A stretch of 64,000 nucleotides of DNA from assembly GCA_026991885.1 (NCBI GenBank), contig JALXAQ010000249.1:33553-97552 (forward strand), read 5' to 3'. This DNA is from Thiotrichaceae bacterium. GTDB taxonomy: Bacteria > Pseudomonadota > Gammaproteobacteria > Beggiatoales > Beggiatoaceae. Every line of letters starts with the position of its first letter. The stretch's first letter is position 1. Under the pieces are notes generated by a model that was not told the origin of the DNA, made no database searches, and saw only the letters and a list, made by a program, of their open reading frames with translations. This document shows, in pieces, positions 55,073 through 64,000 of this stretch. The translations under genes were made by a program, and so were the position numbers.

Positions 55073-57244
55073 ATGAAAAAACGATTAAGTCAACACTTCG
55101 TCAATATAGTCACCTTGTTTTCCATTATCTATTTTGTGACGACCTTTTTTTTACCTGAAACGCCGATATTACTTTGGGCAACAGGTGCCCTTATTATTTT
55201 CAATTTTACCCTCTCATTAGTTGAATTATTCCGACAAGGGACCATTACCCGCAGCTTAACATTCCTTAATATCGTCCAATTAGTACTCTTTGGTCGCCTA
55301 TTTCTTTTTATTTACGATATTCTTGGACCAGAATATTATGCTTACATAGTAGAACCCCGTTGGTATGATTGGATAACATTGATAGCAATACATGTTCTGC
55401 GGGCACTTGATGTCATAGATTTCCTGAACGATTATAATATCCATTTACAAAATGTCACGCAAAACAGTACCTTAGTTGGAACAATGCTTGTAAGTATGCA
55501 TATTATGGTGGATATTTTTATCTTGGGTGCCATTTTCATAGCACTCAACCGCCATGCAAACACTAAACAAACTTCATTTCTAAATCGTGTTATGGAATGG
55601 TTCAATCACCATCTTGAATTTTTTCAACGGCTCCGCTTTTGGGGATTGTGGGTCATCATCGGGATATTGATTATTGTTGGAATAAAAGATAATTGGTCAT
55701 TAAGTAATTGGTTCTACTTACCTTTAGGAAATATATTACGCACCCTGGACATTGGAGATGCTTTTGAGATATTTGACTGGCAATTTCACACAGTCAAACT
55801 GAATTTTTGGTTAATAACGCTGGTCGTTTCATTTCGATTGATGATAAGTGTTTATGCGCTAGGCTTGGCAAATCGTCTCTATCTTTACCTATTGGGGGGG
55901 CGTGGTAAAACGCTTGAGGAATTAGCGACTATCTGCATATCGCCTGAGTCTTCAGAAGAAGAACGTCAGATTGCATCAAAACGCTTAATCAAATTCCGTT
56001 CCTCTGCTGTTCCTGCACTTCTCGCCGCCTTGAGAGTGAGCAAGAGGGGTGATGGTCGTCGTGTAATCGTTGAAATTTTAGGAGAAATTGGCCCTGCTGC
56101 TGCGACTGCGATCCCTGCTCTTGTAAAAGCATTAGTTGATCGTGATGCACATGTACAGTGGGCTGCTGCTATTGCCTTAGATGAAAAAATTGATCCCAAA
56201 TGGCCGCAGAATCCTGCTATAAGCGACATTATGCCCCATCTTCTAAATGTATTGATAGACAGTCCGAGTCATGTTCGTAGTGCTGCGGCTGAGACTTTGG
56301 GAAAAATAGGACCTGCTGCTGCTGCTGCCCTTCCAGAATTGGTGAAAGCCTTGGTAGATAATGAAGCTCATGTCCGCTCTCTTGCCGTTGATGCTCTATA
56401 TAAAATTGACTCCCTGTGGAGATTCCGTGAAGAGGTGCGTACTGCTATACCTTATATCGAAAAAGTAGCGAGTCAGCATGCGCGTCTTGAGCGTTGTGCC
56501 TCTGCCGTTACTGTCCTTGAAAAAATTAACCCCGAATGGCTGTCTAGCAAAAATGCTCGTGCTACAGAACCTTGTCTCATAAAAGCATTAGTAAAAAGTA
56601 ATAATGTTGATCTTCGTCGTGCTATTGTTGCCATCCTAGATAAAATTGATCCCCAATGGTCGCAGAGTGAAAATGCTTTTCGTATAATCCCTCATATTGT
56701 CAAAACACTGAAGGATAACAATGAGTCTGTTCGCCGTCTTGCCAATCAGTTATTAGAGAAAATTGACCCCACTGATGAAAAAACCATTCCTTATCTTGTG
56801 AAGGCACGGACTGCTAGCAATCGTGATAACCGCGAGATCGCTGCTGAAGCCTTTCAAGTCTTAAATAAATTTGATCCCCAATGGCCACAAAAAAAGGCGG
56901 CTTTTCTCACAATCCCTTATCTTGTGACTTGCCTAGTCAAAAACGACAATGATGTTCACAATGCCACTGAAAAACTCTTAAATCAAATTGATCCCTTTTG
57001 GGCGAGGCGTAAAGTGGCGCGTCGTGCAATACCTTATCTCCTGAGAGCGCTGGCAACTAAGGATAAGAATCTCCGTTGTGCTGCTGCTGATGTCTTAAAA
57101 AAAATGGGACCAAGTGCCGCAATGGTCGTCCCTTTTCTTGTTAAGGTACTAAAAGAGAGTCCTAATGCACATGTCCTCTGGGCAGTCGAAGCCGCTCTAA
57201 AGGAAATTGATCCTGATGAACAGTGGCGAAAACAAAAAAAATAA
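55073..57244 (+). CDS. Membrane-anchored HEAT-repeat protein
   Basis: A 723-residue protein. Residues 1-290 hold about six transmembrane helices in two clusters (starting LSQHFVNIVTLFSIIYFVTT and LRFWGLWVIIGILIIVGIKD). The rest is a HEAT solenoid of at least ten repeats, each with the pattern A-A-A-x2-L-x-K-I-D/G-P followed by AIP-x-L-V-K-A-L. Several repeats share the linker KIDPQWPQ. I do not recognise the membrane part. It resembles PBS-lyase/HEAT proteins expanded in Thiotrichaceae. It is the first of two related genes. Confidence 0.75.
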   Translation: MKKRLSQHFVNIVTLFSIIYFVTTFFLPETPILLWATGALIIFNFTLSLVELFRQGTITRSLTFLNIVQLVLFGRLFLFIYDILGPEYYAYIVEPRWYDWITLIAIHVLRALDVIDFLNDYNIHLQNVTQNSTLVGTMLVSMHIMVDIFILGAIFIALNRHANTKQTSFLNRVMEWFNHHLEFFQRLRFWGLWVIIGILIIVGIKDNWSLSNWFYLPLGNILRTLDIGDAFEIFDWQFHTVKLNFWLITLVVSFRLMISVYALGLANRLYLYLLGGRGKTLEELATICISPESSEEERQIASKRLIKFRSSAVPALLAALRVSKRGDGRRVIVEILGEIGPAAATAIPALVKALVDRDAHVQWAAAIALDEKIDPKWPQNPAISDIMPHLLNVLIDSPSHVRSAAAETLGKIGPAAAAALPELVKALVDNEAHVRSLAVDALYKIDSLWRFREEVRTAIPYIEKVASQHARLERCASAVTVLEKINPEWLSSKNARATEPCLIKALVKSNNVDLRRAIVAILDKIDPQWSQSENAFRIIPHIVKTLKDNNESVRRLANQLLEKIDPTDEKTIPYLVKARTASNRDNREIAAEAFQVLNKFDPQWPQKKAAFLTIPYLVTCLVKNDNDVHNATEKLLNQIDPFWARRKVARRAIPYLLRALATKDKNLRCAAADVLKKMGPSAAMVVPFLVKVLKESPNAHVLWAVEAALKEIDPDEQWRKQKK

Positions 57245-57250
57245 GAGCAT

Positions 57251-57276
57251 GTAGGGGCAATCCCTTGTGGTTGCCC
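57251..57276. repeat. Family C half-copy
   Basis: GTAGGGGCAATCCCTTGTGG followed by TTGCCC, seven bases after the stop of the first HEAT gene and just before the ribosome site of the second. Confidence 0.8.
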
Positions 57277-57304
57277 TTGGTATGGATTTAACAGGAGAAT
57301 TTTT

Positions 57305-58579
57305 ATGTTTGGATTTAATAATGACAAGAAACTTGAAAAATGGGGTAACATCTGCACCTCGCCTGACTGTACTAAAGAAGAAAAGATTCAGGCTATCAAA
57401 GAGATAAAAAAATTCAAGTCAAAATCAAAAGCCGTTCCTCTTCTCATAACAACCTTGAAGGACAATAGTGGGCAGGTTCGCGCTGCCGCTGCGATAGTTT
57501 TAGGGGAAATGGGGGAAACCGCCGCCTCTGCCATTCCGTCTCTGCTAACAGTCCTGAATGATAAGGAGAATAGTCTGCATGTTCGCCGAACCGCTGCGAT
57601 AGCTTTAGGGGAAATAGGGCGAACCGTCGCCGTCCCGTTTTTGGTGACACGCCTGGATGAGAGTGAGCTTAGCAGTGCCGCCAAGAAGGCTTTAAATAAA
57701 ATTGATCCCCAATGGTGGTTACAGAATAGCGAACTATCACGTCGCGCAATCCCTTTGCTTGTAAAAGCGTTGCTAGAGAGTGACAAAGAGGCCCACGATG
57801 CCGCCGTCGCCCTACAGAAAATTGATCCCCAACTCTGGCCGCAAAACGAAACTGAGCGTGACCAAATAATCCATCATCTGGTCATGGCTTTAGTGAAAGC
57901 ATTGCTCAAGAGCAATACTAATATTCGTCGTACTCTCACTGAAATCCTAGATAAACTTTACCCCCAATGGTTGCAAAGCGAAACGGCTATTCGCCACATC
58001 CCTGTTCTCGTGAGAGCGAGAGGAAATAGCATTTTTGAGATTAGCAATGGGGCTAAGAAGTTATTAGATAAAATTGATCCCGTTGACGAAAAAACGATAC
58101 CCTCTCTCGTGGAAGCACGGATAGATAGCAAGAGTGCTATCCGCCGAAAGCTAGCGGCGGAAGCCTTTAAAGTCTTAGAGGATTTTGACCCTGAATGGTG
58201 GGAGAGTGCGCCTGCTCATAGCACCATTCCTACCCTGATACAGGCACTTGTCGATAATGAAAGAGATATTCGCCATATTGCCGATGAACTTTTAATGAAA
58301 ATTGAGCCCTTATGGGGGCGGGGAGAAGCGGGTCGTCGAATGGTTCCTTATTTGGTGGGCGTGCTGCGGGCTAATACTCATAAAATGGATGTCCGCTGTG
58401 CGGCTGCCGAAACGTTGGGGAAAATGGGCCCCATTGTGGCGAAGGATGTCGTTCCTCAGCTCATCCTCACGCTCAAAGAAAACAAGGGTAAAGCGAATCG
58501 TCTCCTCTTCGCTGTTGAGGGGGCATGGAATAAAATCGATCCCTCGGGTGAGTGGCAAAAAAATCACGTCCAAAGCTAA
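57305..58579 (+). CDS. Soluble HEAT-repeat protein
   Basis: A 424-residue solenoid with no membrane segment. Its repeats (AAAIVLGEMGETAASAIPSL, RRTAAIALGEIGRTVAVPFL) and KIDPQWWLQN linkers are close to those of the upstream gene. AACAGGAG precedes the start. The last codons HVQS-stop lie inside a palindrome B copy (58568-58592), so that repeat may have set the present end. It is likely a scaffold or interaction partner of the membrane HEAT protein. Function unknown. Confidence 0.75.
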   Translation: MFGFNNDKKLEKWGNICTSPDCTKEEKIQAIKEIKKFKSKSKAVPLLITTLKDNSGQVRAAAAIVLGEMGETAASAIPSLLTVLNDKENSLHVRRTAAIALGEIGRTVAVPFLVTRLDESELSSAAKKALNKIDPQWWLQNSELSRRAIPLLVKALLESDKEAHDAAVALQKIDPQLWPQNETERDQIIHHLVMALVKALLKSNTNIRRTLTEILDKLYPQWLQSETAIRHIPVLVRARGNSIFEISNGAKKLLDKIDPVDEKTIPSLVEARIDSKSAIRRKLAAEAFKVLEDFDPEWWESAPAHSTIPTLIQALVDNERDIRHIADELLMKIEPLWGRGEAGRRMVPYLVGVLRANTHKMDVRCAAAETLGKMGPIVAKDVVPQLILTLKENKGKANRLLFAVEGAWNKIDPSGEWQKNHVQS

Positions 58580-58780
58580 AGCTTTGGACTCCAAGCTATT
58601 CGTTTTTTTTTAATTGGAAGAAAGCACTTTGCGATCATTCAAAGCTTGTAATGGTCGAGCATTTTCAGTGTACAGAGCCTGATATTGCGCCAATTGTGTA
58701 GGCGAAATGGACACCGTTTGCTTTTATCGTTCCCACGCTCTGCGTGGGAATGCATGCCTGGACGCTCCGCGTCCTACTTA
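58568..58780. repeat. Palindrome B plus family E copies after the HEAT genes
   Basis: GTCCAAAGCTAAAGCTTTGG(ACTCC) at 58568-58592, then about 130 bp with no gene, then family E (CGTTCCCACGCTCTGCGTGG, GGACGCTCCGCGTCC) at about 58730-58775. It ends at the mraY stop, where murD would be expected. Confidence 0.8.
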
Positions 58781-59863
58781 ACGAATTTTCAACGTCGCCA
58801 GCCCCACCAATACCAACACCACCGTCACAATCCAAAATCGCACAATCACACGAGGCTCAGGCCAACCTTTTAATTCAAAGTGATGATGTAAAGGTGCCAT
58901 CCGAAAAATACGCCGTCCAGTCAATTTGAATGAACTAACTTGTAAAATCACCGAAACCGTTTCCATCACAAACACGCCACCCATAATAAATAAAACCAAT
59001 TCTTGTCTGACGATCACCGCTATCACACCCAATGCCGCCCCTATAGCCAGTGATCCCACATCACCCATAAACACTTGAGCAGGATAGGTATTAAACCAGA
59101 GAAAACCGAGACCAGCACCCACCATTGCCCCACAAAAAATTGTCACTTCTCCAACACCCGCAATGTATGGAATAGCTAAATAATGGGCAAAGTTGACATG
59201 CCCAGTGGTATAAGTAAAAATGCCGAATGCGCCCCCGACTAACACCGTAGGCATAATGGCTAAGCCATCTAAGCCATCAGTCAAATTAACCGCGTTACTC
59301 GTACCAACAATCACAAAATAGGTCAACAGCACAAATAGCAAGGGCGATAGATCAATAATGATATTTTTAAAAAAGGGCACAATCAATTGCGTTTCGGCAT
59401 CTGTTTGAGCAGTCATCAGCAGCACCAGTGCGGCACCGAGACCAAAAATGGATTGCCAGAAATATTTTTGCTTAGCAGACAAACCGTCAGAATTGCCTAG
59501 CGATACTTTGCGGTAATCATCTATCCAACCGATTAACCCAAATAAAAGAGTAACGCTCAAAACAATCCACACAAATCGGTTAGATAAGTCAGCCCATAAT
59601 AAAGTACTTATCGCAATTGCGACTAAAATAAGTCCGCCGCCCATCGTCGGCGTGCCGGCTTTACTAAAATGGGATTCAGGACCATCTTCGCGCACACTTT
59701 GTCCAATTTGATTGGAGCTTAATTTGCGAATCATCAGGGGACCAAGTATGAGAGAAATCAATAATGCCGTGACAGTCCCCAAGATAGCCCGTAAAGTGAT
59801 ATATTGAAAAACATGAAAGTCACTATAAAAAGTACTAAAATATTCGCTGAGCCAATACAACAT
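58778..59863 (-). CDS. mraY: Phospho-N-acetylmuramoyl-pentapeptide transferase MraY
   Basis: A 361-residue inner-membrane enzyme with about ten helices that makes lipid I. Catalytic Asp motifs are GWIDDYRKV and [11 protein letters not shown], and the [15 protein letters not shown] and [20 protein letters not shown] segments are diagnostic. It starts 6 bp after murF, the usual dcw order. The next expected gene (murD) is absent. Confidence 0.97.
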   Translation of the reverse strand: MLYWLSEYFSTFYSDFHVFQYITLRAILGTVTALLISLILGPLMIRKLSSNQIGQSVREDGPESHFSKAGTPTMGGGLILVAIAISTLLWADLSNRFVWIVLSVTLLFGLIGWIDDYRKVSLGNSDGLSAKQKYFWQSIFGLGAALVLLMTAQTDAETQLIVPFFKNIIIDLSPLLFVLLTYFVIVGTSNAVNLTDGLDGLAIMPTVLVGGAFGIFTYTTGHVNFAHYLAIPYIAGVGEVTIFCGAMVGAGLGFLWFNTYPAQVFMGDVGSLAIGAALGVIAVIVRQELVLFIMGGVFVMETVSVILQVSSFKLTGRRIFRMAPLHHHFELKGWPEPRVIVRFWIVTVVLVLVGLATLKIR

Positions 59864-59869
59864 ATTAAA

Positions 59870-61222
59870 TTAAATCCCCTTTTGTAAAGCGTTAACCACT
59901 TTTTCCATTTGCATACCGCGTGAACCTTTAATCAGTACTGTCGCACGGCTGGGCAATTGGGCGTGTAAAGATTGAATCAATTCATTATGGTGAACAAAAT
60001 GTTGAGCCCCCTCGCCGAAACTTTCAACGGCATAATGGCTCATGTCACCGATAGCCCATAAGCGTTCTACGCCAAATTCCCGTGCCCGTTGTCCAGCTTC
60101 TCGGTGAAACTCAGCACTGTCAGTGCCGAGTTCGTTCATATCACCCAGCACGAGCCAATAAGGGGGCGTATTATTATTTAATACCGCTAGAGCGGCATTC
60201 AGCGAAGCGGGATTCGCATTATAAGTATCATCAATTAAACTAATGCCATTGATGCCAGCGCGACGTTGCAAGCGCCCCTTGACAGGCTGCATGTTTTGCA
60301 AGCCTTGTTGTATCGCCTCTAACGTACAGCTACAAGCTAATGCACAAGCACTTGCCGCTAAGGCATTCATAACATTGTGTCGTCCCGGTAATGCCAGATG
60401 GATAGCGATGTCACCGCTTTTGGTTTGTAAGCTGAAATCACAGCCGCTGTCACTCAAGCGCAAGTTTTTTGCCATCACATCCGCTGTCTTGTCTAAGGCA
60501 AAAGTGCTTATTTGACGTGGAGCAGCTAATTGTTGCCATAAATTAGCATAATCATCGTCATTATTGATGACTGCCACCCCATCGCTTTTCAAGTTTGAAA
60601 AAATCTCCCCTTTAGCGAGGGCAACCCCTTTGATACTCCCAAAACCTTCGAGATGGGCGGGCGCACATTGCGTAATAGTAGTCACGCTGGGTTGTGCCAT
60701 CTGAGTTAAATAAGCAATCTCACCCGCATGATTGGCACCCATTTCAATAACAGCATAACGATGCGCCGCATCTAAATTAAAAAGAGTCAAAGGTACGCCA
60801 ATATCATTATTGAAATTGCCTTGATTGGCTAAAACGGTGCCCCCCTTTTGTTGTGCAAAAATAGCACGGAGCATTTCCTTGGTCGTCGTTTTACCATTAC
60901 TGCCCGTGATGGCAACCACTGGCAAATCAAAGCGTTGCCGCCAAAAAAGCGCCAAGTCTCCCAAAGCTTTGCGCGTATCAGCAACACGCAAGCTGGGTAA
61001 ATCACACATCACAGGCTTTTCGACAATGAGCGCACTAGCCCCTTTATTTTGCGCTTCCATGACAAAATCATGTCCATCAAAACGCTCACCACATAATGCC
61101 ACATAAATAGAACCGGGTTTGATGTCGCGTGTATCAATACTGCAACCCGTCAAATTAACATCATCTCCAGTGACAACAGCCGCAAGTGCGGGTGCCACTT
61201 CACTTAAAGAAAATTTAATCAT
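59870..61222 (-). CDS. murF: UDP-MurNAc-tripeptide-D-Ala-D-Ala ligase MurF
   Basis: A 450-residue Mur ligase adding D-Ala-D-Ala to the peptidoglycan precursor. The ATP loop is ITGSNGKTTTKEMLRAIF, then YAVIEMGANHAGEIAYL, LIDDTYNANPASLNAAL and a C-terminal VLIKGSRGMQMEKVV. Length matches the family. It would normally follow murE, but here a palindrome A copy and ilvI lie upstream, so the cluster is broken on both sides of murF-mraY. Confidence 0.97.
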   Translation of the reverse strand: MIKFSLSEVAPALAAVVTGDDVNLTGCSIDTRDIKPGSIYVALCGERFDGHDFVMEAQNKGASALIVEKPVMCDLPSLRVADTRKALGDLALFWRQRFDLPVVAITGSNGKTTTKEMLRAIFAQQKGGTVLANQGNFNNDIGVPLTLFNLDAAHRYAVIEMGANHAGEIAYLTQMAQPSVTTITQCAPAHLEGFGSIKGVALAKGEIFSNLKSDGVAVINNDDDYANLWQQLAAPRQISTFALDKTADVMAKNLRLSDSGCDFSLQTKSGDIAIHLALPGRHNVMNALAASACALACSCTLEAIQQGLQNMQPVKGRLQRRAGINGISLIDDTYNANPASLNAALAVLNNNTPPYWLVLGDMNELGTDSAEFHREAGQRAREFGVERLWAIGDMSHYAVESFGEGAQHFVHHNELIQSLHAQLPSRATVLIKGSRGMQMEKVVNALQKGI

Positions 61223-61230
61223 ATATATAT

Positions 61231-61374
61231 GTCCAAGATAAATCTTGGACTCCTATTGAATGTTGTATAATTTAAAGTTTATACCTATTTTGGTTTTAAC
61301 GCGAGCTACAACTCAATGCCATATCGTATCGGGCAACCACAAGGGATTGCCCCTACATAATATTAATGGCATTG
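61231..61374. repeat. Palindrome A and family C between murF and ilvI
   Basis: Palindrome A at 61231-61253; TATAAT at 61266-61271 lies 15 bp after its TTGGAC. GGGCAACCACAAGGGATTGC with CCCTACATAATATT and AATGGCATT (61331-61374) follows and ends 22 bp before the ilvI start. GAGGG before the start is the ribosome site. Confidence 0.8.
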
Positions 61375-61396
61375 GAGCTACAACTAGAGGGTTGAA

Positions 61397-63130
61397 ATGA
61401 ACGAAGCAGATAAAATTGAAATGATGACAGGTGCCGATATTTTGATAAATGCTTTGGCAGCAGAAGGGGTGGAATACGTATTTGGCTATCCTGGCGGCGC
61501 CGTGTTGCATATTTATGATGCCATGTTTAAGCAACGGAAAATACAGCATATTCTGGTTCGTCACGAACAAGGGGCTACCCATGCCGCTGATGGTTATGCA
61601 CGGGCTACCGGTAAACCGGGCGTCGTCTTAGTCACATCAGGACCAGGCGCGACTAATGCGATTACAGGCATTGCCACCGCTTATATGGATTCCACGCCTT
61701 TAGTCGTTATCACTGGACAAGTGCCTATCCCGTTGATAGGCAACGATGCTTTCCAAGAAGTTGATTCAGTAGGGATTTCTCGCCCCTGTGTCAAGCACAA
61801 TTTTTTGGTCAATGATGTCAACGAATTGGCGAATACCATTAAAAAAGCATTTTATATAGCGACAACTGGTCGCCCTGGTCCCGTTTTGATAGATATTCCT
61901 AAGGATATAACGGCACTGAGTGCGCCATTTGAATATCCAGACAGCATAGAAATGCGATCTTATAAGCCAGTGCTCAATGGACATTTAGGACAAATCCGCC
62001 GGGCTGTTGACCTGATTTTATCTGCTAAACGCCCAATTATTTATAGTGGGGGCGGCGTGATACTTGGCAATGCCTCTCAAGAATTGACTGAATTGACACG
62101 CTTGTTGGGGTATCCTATTACTCAAACATTGATGGGATTAGGCGCATATCCTGCCACTGATCCGCAATTTTTAGGAATGCTCGGCATGCATGGCACTTAT
62201 GAAGCCAATTTGGCGATGCACGATTGCGATGTCTTAATTGCTATTGGAGCGCGTTTTGATGATCGGGTGACAGGTGATTTAGAAAAATTTTGTCCATACG
62301 CAAAAATTGTTCATGTGGATATTGATCCCGCTTCGATTTCCAAAACAGTTAAAGTGGATGTGCCTATCGTCGGTGCTGTTGATCGGGTGTTAGGGGAAAT
62401 GATTCAGCTAATCAAAGAGCGTTCCCAACAACCCGATTCAGAAGCGCTCGCCGCTTGGTGGAAACAAATCAATACTTGGCGTGCGATCAATTGTTTGCAT
62501 TATGAACAAAAATCTGATCTGATCAAGCCACAGTTTGTGCTAGAAAAACTCTACGAAATCACCAAAGGCGATGCCTTTATCACATCGGATGTGGGTCAAC
62601 ACCAAATGTTTGTGGCGCAGTTTTATAAATTTACTCAGCCGCGACGTTGGATCAATTCAGGCGGATTAGGCACGATGGGCTTTGGATTACCCGCAGCGAT
62701 GGGCGTACAATTAGCCTATCCTGATGAAACGGTGGTTTGTGTCACAGGCGAAGCCAGCATTCAAATGTGTATACAAGAATTATCAACTTGTAAACAATTT
62801 GATTTGCCCATTAAGATCATAACATTGAACAATGGCTACATGGGCATGGTGCGTCAGTGGCAAGAGATGTTTTATGATAAGCGATATTCACATACTTATC
62901 TGGAGGCATTGCCCGATTTTATGAAACTGGCGGACAGTTATGGGCATATTGGTATGCGGATTTCAAATCCTAGCGATGTTGAAGAGGCTTTGAAAGAGAG
63001 TTTGGCGATAAAAGATCGCCTTGTGTTTATGGATTTTATCATTGATCCGGATACAAACGTGTTTCCGATGGTTGCGGCTGGTAAAGCGCATAATGACATG
63101 ATGTTATCCCCAGAAAGAGAGATTGCTTAA
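61397..63130 (+). CDS. ilvI: Acetolactate synthase large subunit
   Basis: A 577-residue ThDP-, FAD- and Mg-dependent enzyme that starts branched-chain amino acid synthesis. EYVFGYPGGAVLHIYDAMFK, the catalytic Glu segment LVRHEQGATHAADGYARATG and GARFDDRVTGDL are clear. The ThDP/Mg motif reads TGEASIQMCIQELSTC to LNNGYMGMVRQWQ; the family usually has GDGS or GEGS at that position, so GEAS is unusual. ilvH follows after 2 bp, as usual. Confidence 0.96.
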   Translation: MNEADKIEMMTGADILINALAAEGVEYVFGYPGGAVLHIYDAMFKQRKIQHILVRHEQGATHAADGYARATGKPGVVLVTSGPGATNAITGIATAYMDSTPLVVITGQVPIPLIGNDAFQEVDSVGISRPCVKHNFLVNDVNELANTIKKAFYIATTGRPGPVLIDIPKDITALSAPFEYPDSIEMRSYKPVLNGHLGQIRRAVDLILSAKRPIIYSGGGVILGNASQELTELTRLLGYPITQTLMGLGAYPATDPQFLGMLGMHGTYEANLAMHDCDVLIAIGARFDDRVTGDLEKFCPYAKIVHVDIDPASISKTVKVDVPIVGAVDRVLGEMIQLIKERSQQPDSEALAAWWKQINTWRAINCLHYEQKSDLIKPQFVLEKLYEITKGDAFITSDVGQHQMFVAQFYKFTQPRRWINSGGLGTMGFGLPAAMGVQLAYPDETVVCVTGEASIQMCIQELSTCKQFDLPIKIITLNNGYMGMVRQWQEMFYDKRYSHTYLEALPDFMKLADSYGHIGMRISNPSDVEEALKESLAIKDRLVFMDFIIDPDTNVFPMVAAGKAHNDMMLSPEREIA

Positions 63131-63132
63131 AT

Positions 63133-63627
63133 ATGCGTCATACGATTTCAATTTTGTTAGAAAACGAATCCGGTGCATTATCACGAGTCGCCGGATTATT
63201 TTCGGCACGCGGTTATAATATTGAATCTTTAACCGTTGCGCCTACCGAAGAACCCTCAATATCACGAATGACCTTAGTCACCAGAGGCTCGGACGATGTC
63301 ATTGAGCAGATCACTAAGCAGTTAAATAAGCTGGTTGATGTGATCCAACTTCTTGATTTAAATGAAGGAACGCATCTTGAAAGGGAATTATTGTTGATGA
63401 AGGTCAATGTATCAACCGCTCATCAACGTGACGAAATCAAGCGTCTCGTTGATATTTTCCGAGGTCGAATTATTGATGTTGGCGATGCCAATTATACGAT
63501 TGAGATGACGGGTACAGCTGATAAATTGGATGCTTTTATCAAAGGTATTGAGCCAGCACAGATAGTTGAAGTAGTACGATCGGGTGTTTTGGGTATTGCG
63601 CGAGGTAGTAAGAGCTTGCGAGTGTAA
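63133..63627 (+). CDS. ilvH: Acetolactate synthase small (regulatory) subunit
   Basis: A 164-residue regulatory subunit that gives valine feedback inhibition. The N-terminal ACT domain is clear (HTISILLENESGALSRVAGL then FSARGYNIESLTVAPTE), and the C-terminal ligand-binding half has FRGRIIDVGDANYTIEMTGT and VVRSGVLGIARGSKSL. It starts 2 bp after ilvI. The usual ilvC does not follow within the window; repeats do. Confidence 0.96.
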   Translation: MRHTISILLENESGALSRVAGLFSARGYNIESLTVAPTEEPSISRMTLVTRGSDDVIEQITKQLNKLVDVIQLLDLNEGTHLERELLLMKVNVSTAHQRDEIKRLVDIFRGRIIDVGDANYTIEMTGTADKLDAFIKGIEPAQIVEVVRSGVLGIARGSKSLRV

Positions 63628-63635
63628 TTAATTTC

Positions 63636-63862
63636 GACGCTCTGCGCTTATCCTTATACACAAGTCCATTTACGAGGTTTTGTAGGGTGCGTCCTACGCA
63701 CCCTGACGCTCAAAAGGTCACTGCCATATCGTATCGGGCAGACACGCAGGTATGCCAAAATCCCACGGTTTATGGGGCTGTAGGGGCGAACCTGCGTGTT
63801 CGCCCTGGCTTAACTTAATGGCATTGGCTCAAAAGGTGCGTAGGACGCACCCTACAAATATG
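63636..63862. repeat. Repeat cluster of families E, D and C
   Basis: CGCTCTGCGC (E) with ACAAGTCCATTTACGA and TAGGGTGCGTCCTACGCACC (D) up to 63702; a variant family C pair (GGGCAGACACGCAGG... GTAGGGGCGAACCTGCGTGT, TGGCATT) to about 63824; and a reverse D copy GGTGCGTAGGACGCACCCTA ending near 63862. The left half matches 2098-2175. Confidence 0.85.
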
Positions 63863-63885
63863 AATAATATGAGAGAGGCATAAAA

Positions 63886-64000
63886 ATGACAACTGAAACC
63901 CAACTAGTCCGTTTTGACTGGGCTATCAAAAGCCTATTACGTGACAAAGCAAACTTTGATGTACTAGAAGGCTTTTTAACGGCTCTCCTCCGTGAAGATA
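63886..64000 (+). CDS. Rpn-family nuclease/putative transposase, N-terminus (cut by window end)
   Basis: The visible 38 residues, MTTETQLVRFDWAIKSLLRD followed by KANFDVLEGFLTALLRED, match the start of Rpn-type PD-(D/E)XK recombination-promoting nucleases/putative transposases (PDDEXK_2). The gene continues past the window edge. A GAGAGAGGC ribosome site lies about 8 bp upstream. It directly follows a repeat cluster. These proteins are common in multicopy form in this group. Confidence 0.8.
   Translation, partial: MTTETQLVRFDWAIKSLLRDKANFDVLEGFLTALLRED

Overview
The window looks like chromosomal DNA of a filamentous or giant gammaproteobacterial sulfur oxidiser of the Thiotrichaceae (Beggiatoa/Thiomargarita type). 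This rests on the protein families (cbb3 oxidase with CcoG, an Rnf complex, a DsrC/TusE relative, a nudJ-mnmA-hflD neighbourhood, KdsB/MraY/MurF of a Gram-negative), moderate GC, many short dispersed palindromes between genes, HEAT-repeat and PEGA/rhodanese proteins, and many decayed genes. The genus is inferred from general familiarity, not from a search.

Layout. 1-5.8 kb: a YfcE-like phosphodiesterase, a tmRNA gene (ssrA) whose T-loop is interrupted by a group I intron, hflD, a glutathione S-transferase, an AlbA/Schlafen-type protein, mnmA and nudJ. 6-10.8 kb: ccoNOQP plus ccoG, the high-affinity respiratory oxidase. 10.8-15 kb: EF-hand and DUF2202 exported proteins, a tandem pair of DUF4139 proteins, and a remnant of a cytosine DNA methyltransferase. 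15.5-21.2 kb: a four-gene unit on the minus strand with a dynamin-like GTPase, two near-duplicate small GTPases and a membrane protein with a long disordered tail; this is the best candidate here for an uncharacterised system. 21.7-23.7 kb: an IS607-type element with a broken tnpA and an intact tnpB. 23.8-28.5 kb: a surface-type repeat protein next to an orphan T6SS ATPase (tssH/clpV). 28.5-34 kb: an oxidoreductase, a rhodanese, and several decaying genes (sirtuin, AAA/PD-(D/E)XK protein, MscS channel), including a pentanucleotide repeat in a signal-peptide region.

34-43.4 kb is mostly housekeeping: thpR, yajR-like MFS, ssb, rdgB, a Cys-less DsrC relative, acpS, kdsB, plus several unknown genes. 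43.5-45 kb: an HNH nuclease fused to an OST-HTH (LOTUS)-like domain, followed by an orphan succinate dehydrogenase/fumarate reductase iron-sulfur subunit. 45-51 kb: small unknowns, pabB with a frameshift in a homopolymer, rnfABC without rnfDGE, wrbA. 51-55 kb: grxD, gapA and tkt (central carbon metabolism, Calvin/pentose phosphate). 55-58.6 kb: two HEAT-repeat proteins, one with a membrane N-terminus. 58.8-61.2 kb: murF-mraY cut out of its usual dcw cluster. 61.4-63.6 kb: ilvI-ilvH. The window ends in a partial Rpn-type PD-(D/E)XK nuclease/transposase gene.

At least six dispersed repeat families are visible: palindrome A (GTCCAAGA-N4-TCTTGGAC), palindrome B (GGAGTCCAAAGCTTT / AAAGCTTTGGACTCC), family C (GGGCAACC...GGATTGCCCC, often as facing pairs), family D (TAGGGTGCGTCCTACGCACC), family E (CGTTCCCACGCTCTGCG...), and families F/G (CCTGCCAGGT and GGGATAAGTCAAAAC inverted repeats). 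They sit at most of the points where conserved operons are broken, and in several places they supply the last codons or the stop of a gene.
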